Assembly: GCA_945612235.1 (NCBI GenBank)
Contig: CALZAE010000012.1
Location: 1-41,743, forward strand
Direction of reading: 5' to 3'
Source: an uncultured Gammaproteobacteria bacterium
Lineage (GTDB): Bacteria > Pseudomonadota > Gammaproteobacteria > Pseudomonadales > Pseudomonadaceae
Length of the DNA stretch: 41,743 nucleotides
A program made the translations under genes and the position numbers. The number at the start of each line of letters is the position of its first letter. Positions within the stretch are counted from its first letter, which is position 1. Shown here in pieces: positions 1-6,941 of the stretch. The notes beneath the pieces were generated by a model. The model ran no database searches and had not been told where the DNA came from. It saw only the letters and a list, made by a program, of their open reading frames with translations.

Positions 1-440
1 CGGCGGTGCCGCTGCCGATCACTTCACCGGTTGTTGGATCAGTAATCTCAACGGTACTGCCTGACTCGGCTTCACCGCGGATGGTAGTGTCGGCCAGGTT
101 GCCGTTGTCATCAAAACTATTGGTAATACCTTCAATCACAGGTGCATCAGGCGCCGTGGTGTCGCCAGTGATGGTGGTGCTATCCGACGTATTGCCCGCA
201 GGATCTTTTGCGGTCACATCGTAGTCTTGGCCATCTTTCAAACCACCTTCTACAACAATTTCAAACTGACCGTCTGCATCGGCGGTGCCGCTGCCGATCA
301 CTTCACCGGTTGTTGGATCAGTAATCTCAACGGTGCTGCCTGACTCGGCTTCACCGCGGATGGTGGTGTCAGTCAGATTGCCGTTGTCATCAAAGTTATT
401 GGTGATATCTTCAATCTTGGGCGTGTTAGGCGCCGTAGTA
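1..440 (-). repeat. Tandem 279-bp (93-residue) Ig-like domain repeats inside the adhesin gene
   Basis: The block beginning at position 1 recurs at 280, giving a period of 279 bp, exactly 93 codons. Over roughly the first 160 bp the two copies differ at only about 20 positions, mostly silent or conservative. The second copy (280-440) is the first repeat of the protein; the other continues leftwards out of the window. Such near-identity between adjacent coding repeats suggests recent duplication or gene conversion, and the repeat number probably varies between strains. Confidence 0.85.
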
Positions 441-946
441 TCGGGTTCGGTTGGCGCAGACGGTGCATATTTGTGTGAGCTAGAACTCGAGTTTGATGTA
501 GCGCTGACGATACCAGCTACAGCTAAAAACGCTAGCGCTGCAACAACCCAGTCCTCTGCAGCAATGGAACTACCTGCTGCTAGCGCACCTGCGCTGATAG
601 CATCTTCCGCCGCTGCAATTTCAGCAGAGCTGATTTCAGAAAACACAAACTCTGAACTAGCAGGATCAAAAGTACCCAGCCATGTGCTGCCATCTTCATT
701 TTCTAAGACTAGCTCGCTACGCTCTCCATCTTCGAACTCTGTAAAGAATCCTTTAATATGAACTTGTTTACCGTTGTTCAAGCGAACAATAAGGTCTTCG
801 CCCTGTTGAGCGTAAGCCTGCACCATATCTAAAGACAACGGCAGCTTCACTAAGCTTGTTTCCTGTAGCACGACAGGCACTCCCCAATCAGATGCCTGTA
901 CAACACCATTTGCTTTGCTAACTATACCAATTGAGCTTTGTTCCAT
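1..946 (-). CDS. Bap/LapA-type biofilm adhesin, N-terminal part (runs off left edge)
   Basis: Reading the minus strand from an ATG at 946 gives an uninterrupted frame to the window edge (about 315 codons), so this is the 5' end of a larger gene. A GGAG ribosome site lies 9 bases ahead of the ATG. Residues 1 to about 150 form a non-repetitive head starting MEQSSIGIVSKANG, with a hydrophobic stretch near residues 130-148 (AEDWVVAALAFLAVAGIV) and a Ser-rich linker (SNSSSSSH). From about residue 170, Ig-like repeats of 93 residues begin (DTTAPxxPxIExITNxFDDNGNL, TTIRGEAESGSTVEI, DPAGNTSDSTTITGDTTAPD). This layout matches the BapA-prefix plus bacterial Ig-like domains of large secreted biofilm adhesins, normally exported by a type I system. 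The export genes and C-terminal signal are outside the window. I am sure of the frame and repeats; substrate and export route are inference. Confidence 0.85.
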   Translation of the reverse strand, partial: MEQSSIGIVSKANGVVQASDWGVPVVLQETSLVKLPLSLDMVQAYAQQGEDLIVRLNNGKQVHIKGFFTEFEDGERSELVLENEDGSTWLGTFDPASSEFVFSEISSAEIAAAEDAISAGALAAGSSIAAEDWVVAALAFLAVAGIVSATSNSSSSSHKYAPSAPTEPDTTAPNTPKIEDITNNFDDNGNLTDTTIRGEAESGSTVEITDPTTGEVIGSGTADADGQFEIVVEGGLKDGQDYDVTAKDPAGNTSDSTTITGDTTAPDAPVIEGITNSFDDNGNLADTTIRGEAESGSTVEITDPTTGEVIGSGTA

Positions 947-1311
947 TTCAAGACACTCCAGCACTACATATTTATTAATCAGGACTAATACTTACTAACT
1001 ATAACTAGTAACTATTAAATAACCCTGCGCAATAACACAAACCACTTATTATATACGCCCATTAGATCACAACTAACATCCAGGGTAAAACACCACGCCT
1101 GAAACAGTGTTTTTATATAGAAAAATTCTAATTACAGTAGGGTAAACAATTAAATATACAACAGCATAACTACCACGCAAGCGTCTCAATTTTTATTAAC
1201 TAAGCTGTGCCTAGTCATTAAGTGCCGACCGACCTTCAGTTTATCCCTCGCCAGCCGAAATAATGTATAGACGCCATACTTTATGGCTGGGTTTACTGAA
1301 GGAGTCATAGC
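947..1311. other. AT-rich divergent intergenic region between adhesin and DUF5610 genes
   Basis: This 365-bp gap separates two divergent genes and so should hold both promoters. It is markedly AT-rich. I see several short dyads: TAGAA/TTCTA at 1118-1130, AAAACAC/GTGTTTT at 1087-1113, and a 6-bp hairpin GCCATA-ctt-TATGGC at 1273-1287, just ahead of the ribosome site of the rightward gene. None matches an operator I can name. No protein-like frame or RNA gene was recognised. Confidence 0.5.
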
Positions 1312-1911
1312 ATGATCTCACCACTTTCACGCACACCTCAGCCAGAGACTGCCAATGCAGCGGCCAAGGTCACCGCTCAGCCAACCGCGCAAGACTCTGC
1401 GTTGAATGAATCACAGAAAACCGCGGCCACCAGTCCACAAGGCCAGCTGAATGAGCAAATTTTGAAAGCATCCTTGGATGTTTCCATCAGTTCGGGCAAT
1501 AACTCAATGGCTTTGCTTTACCGCACTGCCATCGATAATATTAACGAACAACTGGCCCCTGAATTTGGTCCCAATGCCTTACAAGCAGCTATGCAACAAG
1601 ACAACAGCCCCGAGGCCACGGCTGAGCGCATCTTGTCGCTCTCTACCGCATTTTTTGATTCTTACGCAAGCCAGCACCCTAATAAAGACCCAGAAGATGT
1701 GGCGCGTCATTTTGTTGATATCATGCGCGGCGGTTTTGAAAAGGGCTACAACGAAGCGGCAAGCATTCTTAAAGGTTTAGGTGTACTTGAAGAAGGCGGC
1801 TTGGTTGCAACTGAGATTAGCAAAACCTTTGAGTTAGTACAAAAAGGTTACGATAACTTTTTGCAAACCAAGCTCGACGCATTGCAAGACAACCTAAGCA
1901 CTGACCAATAA
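1312..1911 (+). CDS. DUF5610-like protein of unknown function
   Basis: A 199-residue protein with a strong AAGGAG ribosome site 8 bases ahead of the ATG. The first 45 residues are low-complexity and rich in Ala, Gln, Thr and Ser, without a signal peptide or membrane segment. The rest is a compact, probably helical domain (AERILSLSTAFFDSYASQHP, FVDIMRGGFEKGYNEAASIL) that I associate with the DUF5610 family of Pseudomonas and related bacteria. In that family the region around the GFEKGYNEA motif is the recognisable part. Function is not known to me. The gene stands alone, divergent from the adhesin gene and 99 bp ahead of topB. Family assignment is from memory of the motif. Confidence 0.75.
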   Translation: MISPLSRTPQPETANAAAKVTAQPTAQDSALNESQKTAATSPQGQLNEQILKASLDVSISSGNNSMALLYRTAIDNINEQLAPEFGPNALQAAMQQDNSPEATAERILSLSTAFFDSYASQHPNKDPEDVARHFVDIMRGGFEKGYNEAASILKGLGVLEEGGLVATEISKTFELVQKGYDNFLQTKLDALQDNLSTDQ

Positions 1912-1927
1912 GGTAGCAACACGGGAA

Positions 1928-1943
1928 CTGTATTTACATACAG
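1928..1943. promoter_or_regulatory. Candidate LexA (SOS) box upstream of topB
   Basis: The 16 bases CTGTATTTACATACAG fit the gammaproteobacterial LexA consensus CTG-N10-CAG, with the usual TAT...ATA flanks, and are nearly a perfect palindrome. The site lies 67 bp ahead of the topB GTG and 16 bp after the stop of the DUF5610-like gene. A weak -35-like TTTACA is embedded in it. The same dyad could in principle be a short terminator hairpin for the upstream gene, but it has no following T-run. Confidence 0.55.
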
Positions 1944-2010
1944 CTTTAATGCTATGCTTTATCTCACATATTGAATGCATGTCATATAACCTGCTTTGTG
2001 AGAACAGCCA

Positions 2011-3924
2011 GTGATCTTGTATATAGCTGAAAAACCCAGTGTAGGCAGAGCCATTGCTGCTGTATTACCTAGACCGCATCAAACAGGTGACGGCTTTATT
2101 AAAGTTGCCAATGGTGATGTGGTGACTTGGTGCGTCGGCCACTTACTTGAGCAAGCCGAGCCTGAAGCGTATAACCCAGATTACAAAAAATGGCGTAAAG
2201 AACATTTACCTATCGTGCCTAGCCAATGGCTACATTCAGTCAAACCAGCGACCCGCAAACAGTTTAATGTGGTTAAAAAACTCATTAAACAAGCAGATAC
2301 ACTGGTTAATATTGGCGATCCAGACCGTGCAGGGCAAATTATTGTTGATGAGGTGATTAATTACTGCGGTGCATCCAAAGCCAAACGTGATGCTGCACAA
2401 CGCTGCTTGATCAACGACATGAACCCTGATGCAATTCAGCGCTCACTCAACACCATGCGACGCAATACTGATTTTATGCCTTTGGCTATTTCGGCTTTAG
2501 CTAGAGCTCGGGCAGACTGGCTGTACGGCATCAATATGACCCGACTCTGCACCCTACAGGGACAAGCCTCAGGCTATCAGGGAGTGCTGTCTATAGGCCG
2601 CGTACAAACCCCTATATTAGGTTTGGTTGTGCACCGTGATTTGGACATTGAAGATTTTGTCAGCAAACCTTTTTACGAAGTGTTTATTGATCTCAAAACC
2701 AATACCAACCAAGTTTACAGCGCCAAATGGCAACCCAGCGCCGCCTGTGAGCCTTATATGGATGAAGATGGACGCGTACTTTTAAAGAAGCTGGCTGAGA
2801 CCGTTCTGCGTAAAGTGATCAACCAAACCGGCCAAGTGATTGCTGTCAGCGAAAGTATCAAACAGCAGGCGCCACCCCTGCCCTACAATTTATCATCATT
2901 ACAAATCGACGCTTCCAAACGCTACAATTTTAATGCGCAAAAGACCCTGGATATTTGCCAGCAACTCTATGAGAACCATAAACTACTAACCTACCCACGC
3001 TCAGACTGCCGTTACCTACCCAAAGGACATTACGCCGATAAGTCTTCTGTCACTCAAGCCATCAGCACAACCTGTACCGCACTTGCACAAGCTGTCACTC
3101 AAGCAGATTTATCACTTAAGTCTAAAGCTTGGAATGATGCCAAGGTCGGCGCGCACCATGCCATTATTCCGACCCAACGTAAACTTGAAGCCAGTCGCCT
3201 CACAGCCGACGAGCTTAAAATATACGAACTGGTCGCCAGACAATACCTGATGCAGTTTTACCCTGCGTTTCAATACCAAGAAAAGCAGATTGATACCCAA
3301 GTCGGCGGCGGTCTGTTTATCAGCAAGCAAAAAGAAGTGATTGCTCAAGGCTGGAAAGTTTTATTTGCAGAGAAAAAACCCAACAACCAAGACCCAGAAT
3401 TCTCTGCGCTACCACTGCCCCATGTTACCCAAGGCGAAAACGTCGTTTGCATCGATGGCCGCCTAGATGAAAAACAAACCAGCCCACCTAAACGCTTTAC
3501 CGATGCGTCTTTATTGTCTGCCATGACCGGTATCGCACGTTATGTGACTGATCCTGAAATCAAAAAAGTGCTGCGCGATACAGATGGTTTAGGCACAGAA
3601 GCAACGCGTGCAGGTATTATTGAGTTGCTGTTTAAACGCGAATTTCTAGTTAAAAAAGGTAAGGATATATATGCCACAGAAGTGGGTCGGCGCTTAATTC
3701 TCGCCTTGCCTGAAACCATGGTACGACCTGATATGACCGCACACTGGGAAGCACAGCTTGAAGCGATTGCCGATCAGCAGATGAGTTATCAGCACTTTAT
3801 GAAACCAATGCTCGCTGGTCTCAATGTGTTGGTCAACCAAGTGGGTCAGATTCGTTTTAGCGGTTTGCAAGGCTATGGCAAAGCACCCCTGTTGCGCAGA
3901 AAAAGAAAGACCAAGACTTCTTGA
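2011..3924 (+). CDS. topB: DNA topoisomerase III
   Basis: A 637-residue type IA topoisomerase that relaxes negative supercoils and decatenates DNA through a 5'-phosphotyrosine intermediate. Similarity to E. coli TopB as I remember it runs end to end: MILYIAEKPS at the N-terminus, VVTWCVGHLLEQA, CLINDMNPDA, the ALARARADWLYGINMTR block, SIGRVQTPILGLVVHRD, the active-site Tyr in LLTYPRSDCRYLP (about residue 330), and TDGLGTEATRAGIIELLFKR. The start is GTG. The TOPRIM DxDxE motif is changed: residues 102-109 read GDPDRAGQ, so the usual third acidic residue (Glu107 in E. coli) is Ala. The C-terminal tail is short and basic (RRKRKTKTS). The gene converges on the chemosensory operon with a 12-bp gap and has a LexA-box candidate upstream. 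Confidence 0.95.
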   Translation: MILYIAEKPSVGRAIAAVLPRPHQTGDGFIKVANGDVVTWCVGHLLEQAEPEAYNPDYKKWRKEHLPIVPSQWLHSVKPATRKQFNVVKKLIKQADTLVNIGDPDRAGQIIVDEVINYCGASKAKRDAAQRCLINDMNPDAIQRSLNTMRRNTDFMPLAISALARARADWLYGINMTRLCTLQGQASGYQGVLSIGRVQTPILGLVVHRDLDIEDFVSKPFYEVFIDLKTNTNQVYSAKWQPSAACEPYMDEDGRVLLKKLAETVLRKVINQTGQVIAVSESIKQQAPPLPYNLSSLQIDASKRYNFNAQKTLDICQQLYENHKLLTYPRSDCRYLPKGHYADKSSVTQAISTTCTALAQAVTQADLSLKSKAWNDAKVGAHHAIIPTQRKLEASRLTADELKIYELVARQYLMQFYPAFQYQEKQIDTQVGGGLFISKQKEVIAQGWKVLFAEKKPNNQDPEFSALPLPHVTQGENVVCIDGRLDEKQTSPPKRFTDASLLSAMTGIARYVTDPEIKKVLRDTDGLGTEATRAGIIELLFKREFLVKKGKDIYATEVGRRLILALPETMVRPDMTAHWEAQLEAIADQQMSYQHFMKPMLAGLNVLVNQVGQIRFSGLQGYGKAPLLRRKRKTKTS

Positions 3925-3936
3925 TACACGCAGCCA

Positions 3937-4332
3937 CTATTGCGCAACTCTAGGTAATAAGCGCGCATCCAAAATACTGACTATTGTGCCCCGATACCAA
4001 GCAAAAGCTTGCAGCGCTTGGACATTACGCCTGACCTGCAATAAGGGTGGCAGAGCACTAATTTGACTCACAGGTAACTCAACTAACTCAGCCGTCTGCG
4101 CCAAGCCCAAGTAGCCCGAGCCTGCTGGAGTGACAAACTCCAAGTAATGCGCAATACGCGAATACTCTTCCATCTCTTCACCTAGCACCACAGCAAGGGG
4201 CAATACGTTCCTGTCGCCATTAAGCGCCAGCACACTCCCCTGAGTGCGCACATAGGCCGCCTCTAATGCAAAGTAATAGCCTTGATGTGCAAAGAGCACC
4301 ACAGGCAGAGTTAAGTTGGGATCTAAACTCAT
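3937..4332 (-). CDS. CheW-like coupling protein (last gene of chemosensory operon)
   Basis: About 131 residues from the ATG at 4332, which overlaps the upstream stop as ATGA. An ATG 18 bases further upstream (4350) is also in frame, but the coupled start is better placed after AAGG. The sequence fits a divergent CheW fold: VVLFAHQGYYFALEAAYVR at the start, a middle with YLGLAQTAELVELPVSQI, and the closing FAWYRGTIVSILDARLL typical of CheW C-termini. CheW proteins bridge receptors and the CheA kinase. It is more degenerate than the neighbouring CheW and lacks the usual central GxxxLRG-type motif. It may serve as a second adaptor, as WspB and WspD do in Wsp systems (inference). Confidence 0.75.
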   Translation of the reverse strand: MSLDPNLTLPVVLFAHQGYYFALEAAYVRTQGSVLALNGDRNVLPLAVVLGEEMEEYSRIAHYLEFVTPAGSGYLGLAQTAELVELPVSQISALPPLLQVRRNVQALQAFAWYRGTIVSILDARLLPRVAQ

Positions 4333-4850
4333 CCCTGACCTTGCTGCCATGCACTGAAGAGTTCATCAATCGACAAAACACTTACTGCAACATCATTAAG
4401 CTGCAGCAAGCCCGTCACATAAGGCCGTAAGTGTTCTGGCAATGAGTCAGGCGGCAGATGTATTTGGCTCTGGGCAATATCCACCACATCCAAAAGACGA
4501 TCAACACGCACAGCACTGCGCATGTGCTGGCCATGGATGATTAAAATAGCCGATGAAGCCATGCTCTGCTTTTGCAGTGAGCTTTGTAATTGCAGCAAAG
4601 CGTACAGGCCAATCACCGATTTGACATCACCGCGCAAATTGATCATACCCTCAACTGAAGCTGGCAAACCTGGGACAAAAAACACTGTTTCATCACCTGG
4701 CAAAACCTCTTTAACCACAGAGCCAGGCAGCGCAAAGTAATAATCACCTAGAGTGAAAATCACTAATTTAATTACGGGCTCATCCACATCAACAATATCT
4801 TGCTGCTGATGTTGCTGAGCTAATAGCTGATCAAGTTGACTATCACTCAT
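4329..4850 (-). CDS. CheW-type chemosensory coupling protein
   Basis: A 173-residue CheW homologue. After a Gln-rich N-terminal stretch of about 20 residues the CheW domain follows: VIKLVIFTLGDYYFALPGSVVKEVL, the diagnostic VPGLPASVEGMINLRGDVKSVI motif (residues about 60-80), SAVRVDRLLDVVDI, and LNDVAVSVLSIDELFSAW at the end. It should dock the operon's receptor to the hybrid CheA. Its ATG lies inside the end of the diguanylate cyclase gene (8-bp overlap) and its stop overlaps the next cheW start, so the three genes are likely co-translated. Confidence 0.9.
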   Translation of the reverse strand: MSDSQLDQLLAQQHQQQDIVDVDEPVIKLVIFTLGDYYFALPGSVVKEVLPGDETVFFVPGLPASVEGMINLRGDVKSVIGLYALLQLQSSLQKQSMASSAILIIHGQHMRSAVRVDRLLDVVDIAQSQIHLPPDSLPEHLRPYVTGLLQLNDVAVSVLSIDELFSAWQQGQG

Positions 4851-6531
4851 GCTGCAAGCCGCTCACAACCACCCGATTGCGCCCTTGGTCTTTAGCGAGA
4901 TACAACGCCTCATCAGCTGCCATACGCAGGTTTTCTGCGTGCTGGTACTCAGGATACATACTGATGCCAGCACTAAAAGTGCAGGTAAACTGCTGATTTC
5001 CCGAATCAAAACTAATTCTGGCAAAATCTTCTCGCAACTCATCCACTAATACTTTAGCCGCTTGCGCATTAATATCTTTCAATACTAGAGCAAACTCTTC
5101 ACCACCATAGCGACCCACCACATCACTGGCTCTTAAACGATGCTTCAGCAGGCGCGCCAGTGCCACAATCACCTGATCACCAGCCATATGCCCGTAGGTG
5201 TCGTTTACACTTTTAAACTTATCCAAGTCAATCATCACCATAGCGACACTTTCCTGCACACGTGCAGCACTCGCCAAAGCAGAGACCAACATTTCTGTGG
5301 TGGTGGTGTGATTGTACAGCCCTGTCAGACTGTCCTTGGCCATTAAGCTGCGCAAGATACGCATACGCTCAGCACGCAACCGGACTGAGCTGACTAATTC
5401 GCTAGGTACAACAGGCTTAGTGATAAAACCTTCAACACCGGCCTGCATCGCACTGAACTGCTTTTCCGTATTCGTTTCATTAGATAAAAATACTATTGGC
5501 AGCCCAACATAAGCCGGCACTTGGCGTACCAATGCAGCAAGTTCAGCGCCGTTACACACTGGCATATACATATCAACCAGCATTAAATCGGGACTAAAAT
5601 CGTTAAGCGCCTCAAAAATCAACGTAGGATTGTATATTTGATGCACAATCATTCCAGCGTTTTCTAAAATCAAGCTGTGATATTGCGCCACTGCCGGCTC
5701 ATCATCCACAATCAGAATATGGTAAGGATCTTCTTGTTTATCTTCGATTAACTCATCCAAAACCGTTGCTAAGTCCATCGGTCGTGCCGGTTTGACGAAA
5801 TACGCTGAAGAACCTGCGCGGACCGCACTCAGTCGCGATTCAAATGAATTACTACCCGATAACACAATGGCAGGCAACTGTTGACCCGTCACATCTTTAA
5901 TATGGGTCAACTCATCTGTACCTGCAGTGCGACTCTGCGGAAAAAACACATCCATAATCACCGCATCGGGACGTTGCTGCAGTACTGCCTGACGAAACAT
6001 ATCAGTTTGCGTAAAGTGCTCAATTTGATAACCAAAACACTGTAACTGATGAGCCAAGTAATCCACCTGTTCAGGCTCATCATCACAAATATAAATCAAC
6101 GGTGCGGCACTTCTCACAATTGGAGCGTTAATCGGCTTAACTGCTGCAACAGCCAGAGCCAATGGCTCACTACTGTATGCACTCGGATTGTAAGTATTCA
6201 CGTGCACAACCAACTGCGCCAAGATCTGTTGCAACTGTACATCCCATTGCACGTTCTTAAGCAGTTCAGGCGCTTCAATCAATTGCATCAACAATGCCTC
6301 AGCTTCTTGCGCCAGCGCTGCCAAGTCCATTAAACCAAATGATTTCCCTGTTCCATTTAAGCTATGAAAGGCACGGTGCAACTCAGGCAGCACATCCACA
6401 TAACGCTCAGGATCTTCAATTAACAGCCTGATATGCGTCTGCATCTGCTCCAGACGCGCTGGCAATTGATTGATAAAAGTGGCTTTGAGCTGTGCTATTT
6501 TTTCCTGCAGCGTCTGTTGACTTGTATTCAT
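4843..6531 (-). CDS. Hpt-REC-REC-GGDEF diguanylate cyclase (output protein of Wsp-like system)
   Basis: A 562-residue protein with four domains in order. An N-terminal Hpt-like domain (about 15-115) has candidate His56 in FHSLNGTG. A first receiver (about 145-262) has phospho-acceptor Asp194 (AVIMDVFFP) and Lys248. A second receiver (about 271-386) has Asp320 (LMLVDMYMP) and Lys372. A GGDEF domain (about 398-555) has the active-site GGEEF at 476-480 and an intact product-inhibition I-site RASD at 467-470. It should make cyclic-di-GMP from two GTP when its receivers are phosphorylated by the operon's CheA. WspR, the equivalent in Wsp systems, has only one receiver and no Hpt. The usual Lys after the Hpt His (HxLKG) is Asn here, so phosphotransfer by that domain is uncertain. 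No membrane segment is seen; it is cytoplasmic. Confidence 0.93.
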   Translation of the reverse strand: MNTSQQTLQEKIAQLKATFINQLPARLEQMQTHIRLLIEDPERYVDVLPELHRAFHSLNGTGKSFGLMDLAALAQEAEALLMQLIEAPELLKNVQWDVQLQQILAQLVVHVNTYNPSAYSSEPLALAVAAVKPINAPIVRSAAPLIYICDDEPEQVDYLAHQLQCFGYQIEHFTQTDMFRQAVLQQRPDAVIMDVFFPQSRTAGTDELTHIKDVTGQQLPAIVLSGSNSFESRLSAVRAGSSAYFVKPARPMDLATVLDELIEDKQEDPYHILIVDDEPAVAQYHSLILENAGMIVHQIYNPTLIFEALNDFSPDLMLVDMYMPVCNGAELAALVRQVPAYVGLPIVFLSNETNTEKQFSAMQAGVEGFITKPVVPSELVSSVRLRAERMRILRSLMAKDSLTGLYNHTTTTEMLVSALASAARVQESVAMVMIDLDKFKSVNDTYGHMAGDQVIVALARLLKHRLRASDVVGRYGGEEFALVLKDINAQAAKVLVDELREDFARISFDSGNQQFTCTFSAGISMYPEYQHAENLRMAADEALYLAKDQGRNRVVVSGLQHE

Positions 6532-6537
6532 ATCGTT

Positions 6538-6915
6538 TTAATCCCTACACGCTGGCTGCATGGTTGAGAGTACAGTGTTAATGGCAGCAGGTAAGCGCTC
6601 GTACATATGAAAATCTTTCATCACGCAAGCATCCAAGCGTGGCTCTTGGGCTAAGGCCTTATCGGGATCATCGCCGGTTAATAAGATAAAAGGCAAAGTT
6701 GAGCCTTGCTCTTTAAGCTCGCGATAAAACTCAATACCGCTGACCATTGGCATATTTAAATCGCTTACGATCAACTCAATACTCAAGTGTTGATTCAGCA
6801 CTTCCATGGCTTCTATAGCGTTTTCAGCCTGAAAAACCTGGTAGCCCAAATCTTCTAAGACGGCGGTCGTCATTTCACCAGCCAATACGTCATCATCTAC
6901 CACCAGAACTTGCAT
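6538..6915 (-). CDS. Single-domain response regulator (CheY-like receiver)
   Basis: About 125 residues consisting only of a receiver domain: QVLVVDDDVLAG with the acidic pair, phospho-acceptor Asp in ELIVSDLNMPM (about residue 51), Thr in FILLTGDDP, and Lys in ACVMKDFH. The ATG at 6915 is preferred over a GTG six bases upstream, because AGAAGG stands at proper spacing only for the ATG. With no output domain it probably acts as a phosphate sink, shuttle or CheY-like effector for the CheA encoded just upstream. It lies between the cheA-REC gene and the diguanylate cyclase gene, 6 bp from the latter. The exact partner is inference. Confidence 0.88.
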   Translation of the reverse strand: MQVLVVDDDVLAGEMTTAVLEDLGYQVFQAENAIEAMEVLNQHLSIELIVSDLNMPMVSGIEFYRELKEQGSTLPFILLTGDDPDKALAQEPRLDACVMKDFHMYERLPAAINTVLSTMQPACRD

Positions 6916-6941
6916 ATGCACCTTCTTGAATTGATTGCGAT

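Noticed and set aside
6-761. Plus-strand open frames of 72 and 158 codons
   Set aside because: They lie antisense to the adhesin repeats and repeat with the same 279-bp period; the minus-strand frame has the ribosome site, head domain and Ig-like repeats.
1240-1290. Possible sigma-28 promoter (GCCGAAAT with a TA-rich -35)
   Set aside because: Only a partial match to GCCGATAA and no proper TAAA box at the right spacing.
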